Positions 55,764 to 64,000 are shown, counted from the stretch's first letter. The stretch is 64,000 bases of DNA from CAWIVH01 sp963839475 (GCA_963839475.1 CAWIVH010000017.1:310001-374000), one strand, 5' to 3'. The notes: a model not told the origin generated them from the sequence alone. Translations and numbers: made by a program.

Positions 55764-56648
55764 ATGGAACCGGGAATGGCGGCATCGTATCGTGCCGCCG
55801 CGGAAGTTGCCAGGACGCAGGCCCGCAATTTTTATTATTCTTTCGTAGTCCTCCCTCCCGAGAAACGCCGCGCGCTGTGCGCTGTGTATGCTTTTATGCG
55901 CTATTGCGACGATATATCCGACGGCGATGGTACCGCTGAAAGCAAAAAAGCGGGGCTCGTCCGCTGGCGGGCGCAGCTGGATTCCGCCCTGACCGGCCAG
56001 ACCGGTAGTAATCCCATATTTCCCGCCTTCAGCGATACGGTCCGCCGCTTCCGAATTCCTGGTGATTACTTCCACTGGATCATCGACGGCGCGGAGATGG
56101 ACCTGACCCTCGACCGGTACGAAACCTTCGATGACCTCTACCACTACTGTTTCAGGGTTGCTTCCGCCGTCGGGTTGGTCTGCGTCCGTATTTTCGGCTA
56201 CAGCGACGAGCGTGCGATCAAACTCGCCGAGGAATGCGGAATTGCGTTCCAGCTGACCAACATCCTTCGTGATATCAAAGAGGATGCCGCAATGGGGCGG
56301 ATTTACATCCCGGCGGATGAATTGAGAAGATTCAACTGCGACCCCGCAGACTTTAAAAACGGGACGTTGAGCGAGGATTTCCGCCGCCTGATGTCATTTC
56401 AAATCGAACGGGCGCAGCACTATTACGAAAAGGCAGGGCACCTTCTGCCGCTTGTGGACAAACCGAGCCGTCCCTCGCTGTGGGCCATGGTGAAGATCTA
56501 CCGGGGTATTCTCGAAAAGATCGAAAAAAGGCGCTGCGACGTTTTCAAGGAACGCATCCGGCTTTCAAACTCGGAAAAAAGCGTCATCATGCTTCGCGCC
56601 CTCGCCATGCGGTTCGTTCCGGGAGCCGCAGCGGACCGGTTGGATTGA
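55764..56648 (+). CDS. hpnD: Presqualene diphosphate synthase HpnD (squalene/phytoene synthase family)
   Basis: 294 residues. The two Asp-rich motifs are CDDISDGD (near 49) and NILRDIKEDAAMGRIYIP (near 168). It condenses two farnesyl diphosphates to presqualene diphosphate for hopanoid synthesis. GGAGG lies four bases before the ATG at 55764. Neither hpnC, hpnE nor a squalene-hopene cyclase is in the window, so the pathway must continue elsewhere. Confidence 0.92.
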   Translation: MEPGMAASYRAAAEVARTQARNFYYSFVVLPPEKRRALCAVYAFMRYCDDISDGDGTAESKKAGLVRWRAQLDSALTGQTGSNPIFPAFSDTVRRFRIPGDYFHWIIDGAEMDLTLDRYETFDDLYHYCFRVASAVGLVCVRIFGYSDERAIKLAEECGIAFQLTNILRDIKEDAAMGRIYIPADELRRFNCDPADFKNGTLSEDFRRLMSFQIERAQHYYEKAGHLLPLVDKPSRPSLWAMVKIYRGILEKIEKRRCDVFKERIRLSNSEKSVIMLRALAMRFVPGAAADRLD

Positions 56649-56672
56649 AGCGCCAGGACAGGTCACGAAACC

Positions 56673-57413
56673 ATGACATCTTCGCATTGGAATTCGAAAT
56701 GGGACGGAAATGCCTGGCTCCTGCCTGCACTCCTGGCTGCGATCATTTATCTGCCATCCGCAGCCGGCCGGGCGGTGATCGATTATGACGAAGGCCATTA
56801 TGTTCAGGCCGCCCGTCACATGGTCCTCACCGGGGACTGGGTCACCCCCTACGTCAACGGTGTGAGGTTTCTGGAAAAACCGCCGCTCATGTATTGGCTC
56901 GCAGCGGCATCTTTCCAGGTTTTCGGCATCACTGAATTCGCCCTCCGCCTGCCGACCGCCCTGGGCGTGGTCGCACTCGTTTGGATCGTGTCGCGCATGG
57001 GGCGTCGCGCCGCGGGAGATCGAGGCGCCATTATCGCCGGATGCTGCACTGCCTTTTCCGCTGGCACCTACCTTTTCACCCGCGAGACTATCCCTGACAT
57101 CTGGCTCGTGCTATTTATCGCACTGGCTATGCACGCGTTCCAGGAGTGGTATTCGGACCCGGCCAGGCCCAGGCGCTGGGGCCTTCTCTTTTACGCCGCG
57201 ACCGCCGGGGCGGTCATGACCAAATCTCTGGTGGGGCTGGCCTTCCCGGTCGGGATTGCCGCCGTGTTTTTCCTGCTGATGAGGGAATGGCCCCCATGGC
57301 GCCAGGCTGCACCTTTTTCTCGGCAGCCTGCTCTTCCTCCTTCTCGTCATCCCATGGCACTGGCTCGCTGCGATCCGCAACGAGGGATTCCTGTACTTTT
57401 TTTTCGTGAATGA
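56673..57413 (+). CDS. PMT/ArnT-like membrane glycosyltransferase, N-terminal part (frameshifted)
   Basis: The first 210 residues are an intact N-terminal half: a membrane helix, VIDYDEGHYVQAARHMVLTG with the catalytic Asp-Glu motif, then RFLEKPPLMYWLAAASFQVF and further helices. After about residue 209 (LLMREWPPWR) the frame ends in non-family residues (QAAPFSRQPALPPSRHPM). The family continues in another frame from 57302 on. ArnT-like enzymes move a sugar from a lipid-phosphate carrier to an outer-leaflet acceptor. See the adjacent entry. Confidence 0.85.
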   Translation: MTSSHWNSKWDGNAWLLPALLAAIIYLPSAAGRAVIDYDEGHYVQAARHMVLTGDWVTPYVNGVRFLEKPPLMYWLAAASFQVFGITEFALRLPTALGVVALVWIVSRMGRRAAGDRGAIIAGCCTAFSAGTYLFTRETIPDIWLVLFIALAMHAFQEWYSDPARPRRWGLLFYAATAGAVMTKSLVGLAFPVGIAAVFFLLMREWPPWRQAAPFSRQPALPPSRHPMALARCDPQRGIPVLFFRE

Positions 57414-58410
57414 GCAGTTCCTTCGTTTCCTTGGCAGGCACGATCCGCCGGTTTTGTGGTCGCTGTCGCTGCTGCCCTTCTGGGCTTTGATCCTGGTTTG
57501 GTTCTTCCCCTGGACGGTTTTTCTACCCGCATCGATTATGGCCGCCGGGAAGAATACGGATTCTTTGCAGCGCCCCCTGATCCGGCTGATCATTGCCTGG
57601 ACCGTTGTCATTCTCGGGTTTTTCTCGGTTTCGGGGCGGTTGGAGCACTATTCATTCCCGGTTCTGCCGGCACTATCGCTCCTGGTTGCCCTTGCCCTCA
57701 CCGGGCCATGGGAAGGCGTTGCGATAAAATGGGCCTTCCGCGGGCTGGCGCTTATCGGCTTGGCAGCATTGATGGCGGGCATCGGGGCGGGAATCTGGTA
57801 TGCCGTCGCCGGCCTCCCGGCGAAAACGACGTCAGCCGAGCCCACAAGCATCATTTACGAAACTGATTTCAGCATCCTTTCCGAAATGCCGGCTGAAATC
57901 ATGCAACGATTGATCCCGCCGGCCGCAGTTACTGTTCTCATCTTGAGCATTGGATTTTTCGCGGCGCTTTGGCTGGAGACCCGCAGGAAGAGGATGGCGG
58001 CACTCCTTTGCGTGACAGTCGTCATGGCAGGGATCTGCGGCATGATCCATTGGAGCTTTATCATCTGCGAAGACATGATTTCGTCGAAAAAGTTCGGCCT
58101 CGCGGTGGCCAGGGAGGCTCGTCCTGGCGATCATCTGGTGGTCCTGGGGGATTATGAATCTATAAACTCAATTAATTTCTATGAACCCCTGCGAGTCGAA
58201 GTACTGGACGGCCTCGCCTACGCCATCACACCCGGGATGAAATTCAAAGATGCCCCAAGAATCCTGCTAACCGACAAACAGTTCCGTGAAATCTGGAACA
58301 ACGGGGAAAGGGTTTTTGCTATTGTACCCAGGAACCGGCTGGTGAAACTGGGCCTTGGCGGCACGGAAATGCTCGAGGTACTGGACAGGGTTCTGATCAA
58401 AAACCGCTGA
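57406..58410 (+). CDS. PMT/ArnT-like membrane glycosyltransferase, C-terminal part
   Basis: 334 residues in the frame +1 to the first part. Reading this frame from about 57304 gives HLFLGSLLFLLLVIPWHWLA then AIRNEGFLYFFFVNEQFLRF, the family continuation of the first half, so 56673-58410 is one gene interrupted by a single extra base. The listed GTG start is only where a long frame opens. It carries several membrane helices and a C-terminal periplasmic domain. If the shift is genuine the protein is broken; a sequencing error is equally possible. Confidence 0.82.
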   Translation: MNEQFLRFLGRHDPPVLWSLSLLPFWALILVWFFPWTVFLPASIMAAGKNTDSLQRPLIRLIIAWTVVILGFFSVSGRLEHYSFPVLPALSLLVALALTGPWEGVAIKWAFRGLALIGLAALMAGIGAGIWYAVAGLPAKTTSAEPTSIIYETDFSILSEMPAEIMQRLIPPAAVTVLILSIGFFAALWLETRRKRMAALLCVTVVMAGICGMIHWSFIICEDMISSKKFGLAVAREARPGDHLVVLGDYESINSINFYEPLRVEVLDGLAYAITPGMKFKDAPRILLTDKQFREIWNNGERVFAIVPRNRLVKLGLGGTEMLEVLDRVLIKNR

Positions 58411-58443
58411 CACCCAAAGGCGGACAGACGAGGCTGAATCGGA

Positions 58444-59694
58444 ATGAAAATCGCTACAATGCGAAGAGTGGATGCCTGGGCCGGAATCCCTCTGTGCTGG
58501 ATCGCCACTCTCGTGGAGCGTTTGCGGCGCCTTCCTGCCGGATCAAAAGCCCCGGAAGGTAGGATTCGGAGCGTGCTGATTATCAAGCTGTCCGAACTGG
58601 GGGCTCTGATCACGCTTGGCCCGGCTCTGAATTCCCTGACCCGTCTCGCGGACCGGCAAAATCTCTATTTCCTTGCCTTCGCTGAAAGCCGCGAGCTGCT
58701 TGAAGTCCTTGATTATGTGCCGCGGCAAAATATCTTCTTGCTCCCCACGGATTCGCTCTGGAATCTAATCTGGGAAGCGATCAAAGCTATCGTGCGGATA
58801 CGGCGGTTGCGCATCGACTGCTCGCTGGACCTGGATTTCTTTTCCCGGGTCACGGCGCTTCTTGGCTGGCTTTCCGGCTGCCGGCGTCGCGCCGGATGCC
58901 ACGCTTTCTTCCGCGAGGGCCCCTACCGCGGAGATCTCCTTACCCATCGGGTCCGGTTCAACCCGCACATTCATGTCTGCCAGATGTTTGAAATACTCGC
59001 CGCCTCCGTGGAACGATACGGGGCAGATTTTCCCCGCATCGACTATGTACCCTCGCCGGCGGCAGCTCCCGAGCGGCGGTTTGAACCGGCGCGTGAGGAA
59101 TGGTCCAATGTTCGCCATTTGCTCGCTGAGGTCGGGGTAAAGCCGGGTCATGCCCTGATTCTCTTGAACTCAAATATATCCGACCGTGAATTGATTCCCT
59201 TGCGCAAGTGGTCGGACGAACGGTACGTGGCCCTGGCAAAGATGATCCTGGAAAAAGACAGCGAGGCTTTTGTGCTTTTGACGGGAGGACGAAAGGAAGC
59301 GGGAGCCATAGGAGTGATGGAAACCCAGATCGGGCATCCCCGCTGCAGGTCTGTCGCCGGTCGTACGACCTTGCGAGAGCTGCTGACGCTTTACAGCCTT
59401 TCCGGCGTGCTGGTAACCAACGACAGCGGCCCGGCACATTTCGCTACTTTGACCGATATTGATATCGTGGTGCTTTTCGGTCCGGAAACGCACCATCTCT
59501 GGCGGCCACTGGGAGAAAGGGTCCATGTGGTCAGCAGGAACCTGGCGTGCAGCCCGTGCTTTTCGGTCTACAACGGAAGGCAGAGTCAGTGCCGCAATAA
59601 TGCTTGCATGGATATCGCCCCGGCCGAAGTTCACGAAATCGTCCGGAAGTGTCTGGCAATGAGACTGGAGAAAAAAAATCCCGCGGGAATTTGA
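58444..59694 (+). CDS. Glycosyltransferase family 9 (heptosyltransferase-like), 416 residues
   Basis: GT-B fold of GT9 with VLIIKLSELGALITLGPALN at the N-terminus and VLVTNDSGPAHFATLTDID near the end, the ADP-heptose transferase pattern. It is longer than usual (about 350) because of an N-terminal segment of some 40 residues and an insert before the C-terminal domain. The last residues (EKKNPAGI) are encoded by the arm of a terminator that serves the opposite-strand bfr gene. Probable role: core polysaccharide or lipid-linked glycan assembly. Confidence 0.85.
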   Translation: MKIATMRRVDAWAGIPLCWIATLVERLRRLPAGSKAPEGRIRSVLIIKLSELGALITLGPALNSLTRLADRQNLYFLAFAESRELLEVLDYVPRQNIFLLPTDSLWNLIWEAIKAIVRIRRLRIDCSLDLDFFSRVTALLGWLSGCRRRAGCHAFFREGPYRGDLLTHRVRFNPHIHVCQMFEILAASVERYGADFPRIDYVPSPAAAPERRFEPAREEWSNVRHLLAEVGVKPGHALILLNSNISDRELIPLRKWSDERYVALAKMILEKDSEAFVLLTGGRKEAGAIGVMETQIGHPRCRSVAGRTTLRELLTLYSLSGVLVTNDSGPAHFATLTDIDIVVLFGPETHHLWRPLGERVHVVSRNLACSPCFSVYNGRQSQCRNNACMDIAPAEVHEIVRKCLAMRLEKKNPAGI

Positions 59695-59716
59695 ACCCGC
59701 CGGTCCCGCGGGATTT
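59671..59716 (-). terminator. Rho-independent terminator of bfr, inside the end of the GT9 gene
   Basis: 13-bp perfect inverted repeat (59676-59688 and 59704-59716, AAATCCCGCGGGA and its complement) with a 15-base loop. On the minus strand the stem runs into eight T, so it terminates bfr strongly; the plus-strand side is weaker. Confidence 0.85.
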
Positions 59717-59722
59717 GTGGAA

Positions 59723-60193
59723 TCAGGCGTGAATCTGCTCGGCAAGGTAACGCTCCTTGCCGATTTCCCGGATTATATGGAGCTGGGCTTCCAGCCAATC
59801 GATCGATTCTTCCTCGTCCTTCACGATGTAGTCGAGCAGTTCGCGGGTTCCGTTGTCGCCTTTTTCTACGCACAACGCAATGGCTTTGTTCAAACGAACC
59901 ACGGCCATCTTCTCCAGTTCCAGATCGAGTTGATGCTGCTCGGGCCCATCCTGCCCGACTTTGACCGGGAACAGGCGCTGCATATTGGGCACCCCGTCCA
60001 GGAAAAGGATCCGGTCAATAACTTTGTCCGCGTGATCCATTTCTTCGAGGGATTCTTCCCGCTTCTTTTTGGCGAGCTTTTCGTAGCCCCAATTGGCGCA
60101 CATTTTGAAGTGGACAAAGTATTGGTTAATCGCTGTCAGCTCAGCCGTAAGAATCTCGTTCAAAGCCTCGATGATTTGTGGATCGCCTTGCAT
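59723..60193 (-). CDS. bfr: Heme-type bacterioferritin
   Basis: 156 residues, the normal Bfr size. It stores iron in a 24-subunit shell with a di-iron site. Glu18 and Glu51 with His54 are in place, and Met52, the axial heme ligand, is present (EEMDHADK), so it should bind heme. AGGAGG lies seven bases before the ATG. The bfd-like gene lies 47 bases upstream, and both run with the same strand. Confidence 0.95.
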   Translation of the reverse strand: MQGDPQIIEALNEILTAELTAINQYFVHFKMCANWGYEKLAKKKREESLEEMDHADKVIDRILFLDGVPNMQRLFPVKVGQDGPEQHQLDLELEKMAVVRLNKAIALCVEKGDNGTRELLDYIVKDEEESIDWLEAQLHIIREIGKERYLAEQIHA

Positions 60194-60239
60194 TTCCCAA
60201 CCTCCTCGTAAAAGAGCCCCCGCCGCTGGATTGCAGTGG

Positions 60240-60458
60240 TTAACTCGGGGACTGCATGGTATTTCGGATTGCAGGTTCTGCCGTTTCCGTCTCGGATTGC
60301 AGTTCGGATTTCAGGATCTGAATCAGGGTATCGTGGCATCCCTCGCAATCGGTCCCTGCCAAGCATGCCGCGCCGATCTCGCCAACAGTGCGAGCACCAT
60401 TCCGGATGGCTTTCTTGACTGCGGCGTCAGTGGTTCCCTTGCATTGGCAGACAATCAT
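60240..60458 (-). CDS. bfd: Bacterioferritin-associated ferredoxin-type (Bfd-like) protein
   Basis: 72 residues from the ATG at 60458 (a TTG at 60461 is one codon upstream). The four cluster Cys are at 4, 6, 38 and 41 (MIVCQCKG; CEGC), the same positions as in E. coli Bfd. It is expected to bind a 2Fe-2S cluster and reduce bacterioferritin iron for release. It lies directly upstream of bfr, which supports that job. Confidence 0.9.
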   Translation of the reverse strand: MIVCQCKGTTDAAVKKAIRNGARTVGEIGAACLAGTDCEGCHDTLIQILKSELQSETETAEPAIRNTMQSPS

Positions 60459-60658
60459 CAATGGAATTCTCCCGAAATGGTTTTTGAATCGTACGAAGCC
60501 GTTTCATACCTGTCAAGGCCGATTCCCGAGGCCGATCCTAATGTTGGGTTGAAATAAAAGGAACTGCGGACGCAAGGACACAAAAACCGCTGAAGTTTTC
60601 GCAAACAGTTGTCGACGCGCCCCTGTGCTGATTTTTTTTGGCTTCGGGCTGAGTCGGC

Positions 60659-61981
60659 TTACTCGTAAAGCGCAGAAAGTCCGCCGGTGAGGCTCAAAAG
60701 CTCTACCTGGTGCCGGCCAAGCAGCTTTTCCGCCTCGACCAAGGCCACCTCCTTTTCCTTCAGCAAGGCCTGAGACGACAGATGTTCCCTGGGCGATATG
60801 CGCCCCCCTTCCAGCAGGGTTTGACTGACGGCAACTCCCTCGCGGGCAGTTTCCAACTCCCTACGTGCCAGTTGGACCGCCCCGGCAGCAATCCTGACGG
60901 CACTGTAGGCGCGTTCGACATTCAATCTCAGCTCCGATTTGAGGCGCTCCAACTTGAGTTTCGCCTCGGAAATCTCAAGGCGCCCTTGCGCGACCCGCGC
61001 GCTCGAAAGAGAACCATCGAAAAGAGGCACTTGGATCGACAACCCCACGAGGTAATTGTTCCGCTTGAAGGTCCTGAAATAATCCTCGTAGTTGTTGAAG
61101 TGCGTAAACAAAGCGTATTGAGTGACAAACTCAAACCTCGGATATCGCGCGCTTTTGTCGGCCTCCACCCTGAACTCACGGATGCGCAGACCGCTTTCCG
61201 CTTGCCGGACATCGGGATGAGTCTCCAGAACCCTGTTCGACGCCGCCTCGGCCGCGCTGCCCGCGAACTCAAGCTGGAGACGGGCCTCTTCGGTCTGGAA
61301 CTGTTCGGCCATGGACAATCCGGTCAGCTGCCGCAGTTCAAGATCGGCGAGCCGGGCCTGCTCCTGGACTACCAGGAGCTGCTGAGCTGCGGCAGCTTCA
61401 ACAGTCCGGGCCTGCGTGACATCCAGGGGCCGTGTTCTTCCGGCTTCAAGCATCGATTCGAGGATCTTGAGTTCCCTGCCGGCGTTCTCAAAGCGCGCGG
61501 TCCAGAGCTCGGCCAATCGGCGGGCATGATGAAGCTCCAGGTACACCCATGCTGTTCGGGCAGCTATGTCCCGGCGAACGGAATCCAGCCCGATCGTGCT
61601 CGATTTGATGCCTTCCTCAGCCTCTCGAATCAAGTTTTTGTTCCGCTTGTTGAACATCGGTTGATTCAGTCCGATCTGGAACGCCGACGGGGCCGATCCC
61701 TCGATGCTCAAAGGAAAGCCGTTGTTATAGGCAAGGCCGGTTCCGGCAACGACCTGAGGCTGATTTGACGCCCGAGCCTCTCGCACAGCCTCATGGGCCC
61801 GGTCGACCTGCGAACCGGCGAGGGCCATTTCCGGAGCGCGTCCTACTGCCATGCGGATCGCTTCCTGCAGGGTCAGCAGACGGCCGGAAAGCCTTCCGGG
61901 GGTCTGGCTCCGGGCATCGGAAGCTGAGCCGATGCCGAGGGTCATGATGGTAAGGAGCAATGATCCGGCTGCTCTATTCAT
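60659..61981 (-). CDS. TolC-family outer-membrane efflux protein
   Basis: 440 residues, full length. A signal peptide (about 1-26) is followed by two outer membrane efflux (OEP) halves with long alpha-helical hairpins (about 30-230 and 250-430); the repeated ARS-type and LxxLxGxS helix ends (RQLTGLSMAEQ; LLSLTGGLSALYE) are typical. It would form the exit duct for a tripartite pump. ATG at 61981 overlaps the permease remnant by eight bases. With its partner pump genes damaged, it may not function with them. Confidence 0.9.
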   Translation of the reverse strand: MNRAAGSLLLTIMTLGIGSASDARSQTPGRLSGRLLTLQEAIRMAVGRAPEMALAGSQVDRAHEAVREARASNQPQVVAGTGLAYNNGFPLSIEGSAPSAFQIGLNQPMFNKRNKNLIREAEEGIKSSTIGLDSVRRDIAARTAWVYLELHHARRLAELWTARFENAGRELKILESMLEAGRTRPLDVTQARTVEAAAAQQLLVVQEQARLADLELRQLTGLSMAEQFQTEEARLQLEFAGSAAEAASNRVLETHPDVRQAESGLRIREFRVEADKSARYPRFEFVTQYALFTHFNNYEDYFRTFKRNNYLVGLSIQVPLFDGSLSSARVAQGRLEISEAKLKLERLKSELRLNVERAYSAVRIAAGAVQLARRELETAREGVAVSQTLLEGGRISPREHLSSQALLKEKEVALVEAEKLLGRHQVELLSLTGGLSALYE

Positions 61982-62441
61982 AACGCAGGGCCTCCGTGGG
62001 ATTCAGTTTGGACGCCCGGTTCGCCGGGATTAGTCCGAATGTAACGCCGACAACAAGTGAAAGCATGAAAGCCACAAAAATGGAATTTAGGGAGATGGGG
62101 ATCTCGATTCTGCAAAGCGCTTTGGCGATGAGCGGGCCCGAGATGCCGAGCAGGATTCCGATAGCCCCGCCGGCCGTGGCCATAAATGCGGACTCCGTCA
62201 GACCGTCCGAGAGAGCCTTGGGCCCGCTCATGGTTGCCACCGCTTCATCATCGAGATAAATCAGGTTGGAGCCGATTCCCTGAGTCTGCTGGAGGATGTA
62301 ATCGCGGCCGATAAGCGCAATCGTCACAATAAGGATGATCGAGGCGGTGCCGATCACCATCCCCAGCATGGTCAGTCCCGCGCGCATTTTGTTGGCGCTC
62401 AGGCTTGGGTAGGTAAACGAAACGGCTTCAATGAAGTTCAT
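61974..62441 (-). pseudogene. MacB-type ABC permease with a central in-frame deletion
   Basis: 155 residues instead of about 400. The first 80 residues are a normal MacB/FtsX N-terminus (NKMRAGLTMLGMVIGTASII and the start of the periplasmic part). The last 70 are a normal FtsX end (GGAIGILLGISGPLIAKAL; FGLIPANRASKLNPTEALRY). About 250 residues between LSDGLTE and SAFMATAGG are missing, including the periplasmic domain and two helices, while the frame is kept. No ATP-binding subunit is next to it. It probably cannot transport. Confidence 0.82.
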
Positions 62442-62450
62442 GGCTGCCGG

Positions 62451-63407
62451 TTAACGTGATTGCTCAAGTCCCGTTTTGGCGCGGAGATACTCAGGGTTGA
62501 ACTCCAGTGCGATCTCGAATTCCCGCCTCGCCTCCGCAGTTTTGCCCTGCGTCCGGTAGCACTGGCCAAGCCAGAAATGCACCTCCTCGACGGAAGGATC
62601 CTCGTCGCGCAGTGGGCCGCTGAGTATACTACGGATTTCCAGTTCCGCTTTTGCCAGATCCTGCTTCAGCATGATCCGGGAAGCGGCCAGGATCAGCTTG
62701 GCCCTGACACTCTGGGCGAGTGCCAGCGACCTGGAGGCAGCCTCGGAGGAGCGCTTAAAATCGAGCCGCTCCAAATAATAGCCCGCCAGATCCGCGTGGG
62801 CCTCAGCATTATTGGAAAATTGATCCGCCGCCTGAAGGAGCTCCTTCAGAGCCAGATCCCATTTTTTTTCATTCGAGTAAAATCGGGCTTGGGCCAGGTA
62901 GCCCAGGCGCCTGTCGACCGCGGCTATCGATTTTACCTGCTCCTGAGCTTTTTCTTTTCCGCCGCCGACGATGCCCGGCGCTTCAAGATAAAACTCCATC
63001 AGGTCCATGCGGGCTTCCATATTGTCGGGTGCAAACCTTACCGCCGCCTCAAATTCCCTGCCCACCCTGCGGGCAGTCGTGAAGGCAGTCAGCGCAGGCA
63101 TGTGTTGGGCTTTCCTTCCCAGCGCCCGGCCGAGCCACAAATGGAAATTTGAATTGCCCGGTTCCAGCCGCACGGCCTTCTCAAGTTCGCGAAGGGATTC
63201 GTCCCACTTGCGCAGGCGGAAATAGGTTTTCCCCAACCAAAAACGCAGCATCCGATCTTCAGGATAATTCAGGACCCCGCTGGATAACCTTTCCCGGGCC
63301 GCCAGGAAATCCGCCCGCTCGTAAAGCCGGATGGCCGTTGACAAGTCGCTATCCTCATCCCGAGGTGTTGCCGGAAAAACGAAGAACAGCATCAGGCAAA
63401 ATATCAT
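62451..63407 (-). CDS. Exported TPR-repeat protein
   Basis: 318 residues. A short hydrophobic start (MIFCLMLFFVFPAT) is followed by tetratricopeptide repeats from about residue 20 to the end (for example LRFWLGKTYFRLRKWDESLR; WLGQCYRTQGKTAEARREFE). TPR arrays bind other proteins. The ATG overlaps the end of the membrane-fusion remnant as ATGA and the gene ends nine bases before the permease start, so it belongs to the efflux operon. Confidence 0.85.
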   Translation of the reverse strand: MIFCLMLFFVFPATPRDEDSDLSTAIRLYERADFLAARERLSSGVLNYPEDRMLRFWLGKTYFRLRKWDESLRELEKAVRLEPGNSNFHLWLGRALGRKAQHMPALTAFTTARRVGREFEAAVRFAPDNMEARMDLMEFYLEAPGIVGGGKEKAQEQVKSIAAVDRRLGYLAQARFYSNEKKWDLALKELLQAADQFSNNAEAHADLAGYYLERLDFKRSSEAASRSLALAQSVRAKLILAASRIMLKQDLAKAELEIRSILSGPLRDEDPSVEEVHFWLGQCYRTQGKTAEARREFEIALEFNPEYLRAKTGLEQSR

Positions 63408-63839
63408 TTGCCGGTCACCCGGACCTTCATCCCTTCCGTTAACGGAGCCTCTCCTCGAATAATGGCCTTCACCTCGGGCTTGACCCCGCCCGTGATCTCC
63501 ATCAACGCTGATGTCGCCCGGCCTATTTCAACCCTGCGTCTCATCGCCAACCGATTCAAAGGAAGGATCCTCGACAACGCAGATCGGCTGGCCCGATTTC
63601 AGGATTTCGCCGGCCTGGACTGGAATTTCACGGCAAAATCCCGCAATCGGAGAACGAATCTCCCGGATCTTTTCGGCTTCGATTTTCCCACTTGTGCGGA
63701 TTGTGCCACGCAGCGATGAAAGTTCCAGCTTCGCAATCTGCAGCGTTTCAACTTCCTTCAAAGATAAAGCCCACCTCGTCATGTCAATCAGGGCAGCCAC
63801 GGCCGAAATCACCAGGACGCCAACGATGAGCTTTTTCAT
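63404..63839 (-). pseudogene. Membrane-fusion (MacA/HlyD-type) protein with the middle deleted
   Basis: The first 96 residues (63839 to about 63550) are a normal membrane-fusion N-terminus: an inner-membrane helix, then EIRSPIAGFCREIPVQAGEI, the lipoyl-like half. The frame then stops at 63528. In a second frame, 63546-63404 reads RRRVEIGRATSALMEITGGV to MKVRVTGK, the usual C-terminal tail of the family. Roughly 200 residues of hairpin and barrel domain are gone, with a frame change at the join. It cannot be functional as read. Confidence 0.8.
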
Positions 63840-64000
63840 CGCTCCCGACTATATCCGATGGTCTGGGTCGGTTCAAGAAACTATCCCGGCAACAAGGTTG
63901 GGATTTTAGCTGAATCCAAAAGGGCGGAAGCATTGACGCCAGCGCAGTTACAGACCCGATTCGGACCAGACTTTACTCCGGGCACAGGGCTCGAATATGC
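63840..64000. other. Upstream of the efflux operon
   Basis: 161 bases with no gene; probably holds the start signal of the operon. No box pair was convincing. Confidence 0.3.

Noticed and set aside
54815..55828. 337-residue minus-strand frame
   Set aside because: Complement of the second zinc dehydrogenase; no domain of its own.
57146..57409. Third frame with SFSSSHGTGSL
   Set aside because: Shadow in the region of the PMT-like frameshift; composition is not that of a membrane protein.
60710..61768. 352-residue plus-strand frame
   Set aside because: Complement of the TolC-family gene; low-complexity composition and no domain.

Overview
The window reads as chromosomal DNA of a Gram-negative heterotroph, most likely a member of the Acidobacteriota. 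The base composition is moderately GC-rich. The evidence for the phylum is an Oar-type TonB receptor remnant, Tat- or Sec-exported Gfo/Idh, aldo/keto-like and DUF1080 proteins beside a sulfatase and glycosidases, hopanoid genes, and a type II secretion operon in the order gspE-F-G-H-I-J-K-L. Assignment to phylum is inference; no rRNA is present. I see no prophage, insertion sequence or CRISPR array.

Layout. 1-9300 (minus strand): an ECF sigma factor, its zinc-finger anti-sigma factor and a small secreted protein lead into gspE-F-G-H-I-J-K and a GspL-like gene that runs to within one base of the window edge. 9577-15616: housekeeping genes guaB, secA, an envelope M23 peptidase and tmRNA, several with readable sigma-70 promoters and terminators. 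15930-17659: nagB-nagA amino-sugar catabolism. 17697-23621: an ATP-grasp enzyme, a family 9 glycosyltransferase, the Mrp Fe-S carrier, a small membrane protein, and sucC-sucD-ndk. 23793-26928: an exported protein of unknown function, a GlcD-type FAD oxidase and a DUF1801 protein.

26989-39803 is a glycan-processing island with genes on both strands: Gfo/Idh oxidoreductase, PQQ-type propeller, GH2 beta-galactosidase, aldo/keto-like protein, DUF1080 hydrolase, DUF362 ferredoxin-like protein, GH29 fucosidase and formylglycine sulfatase. Together they would suit stripping fucose, galactose and sulfate from a sulfated glycan, possibly with keto-sugar chemistry. 40121-49990 holds a large conserved protein of unknown function, a second ECF sigma factor fused in frame to a membrane-anchored tail, lgt, a large repeat-containing secreted protein with a lipoprotein partner, a TonB receptor fragment and a small LPPGL-repeat protein. 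A tRNA-Glu(CUC) lies at 50010-50085.

50319-59694 (plus strand) is an isoprenoid/hopanoid and cell-surface sugar run: EamA exporter, ispH, hpnA, two zinc dehydrogenases, hpnD, a frameshifted ArnT/PMT-like glycosyltransferase and a GT9 enzyme. It meets bfr, a Bfd-type ferredoxin and a decayed MacA/MacB-TolC-type efflux operon converging from the other strand. In that operon both the membrane-fusion protein and the permease have lost their central parts, while TolC and a TPR protein remain intact.

Main points for a second look are the doubly deleted efflux operon, the sigma-membrane fusion, the dehydrogenase pair inside the hopanoid run, the frameshift in the PMT-like gene, and the conserved 472-residue protein.
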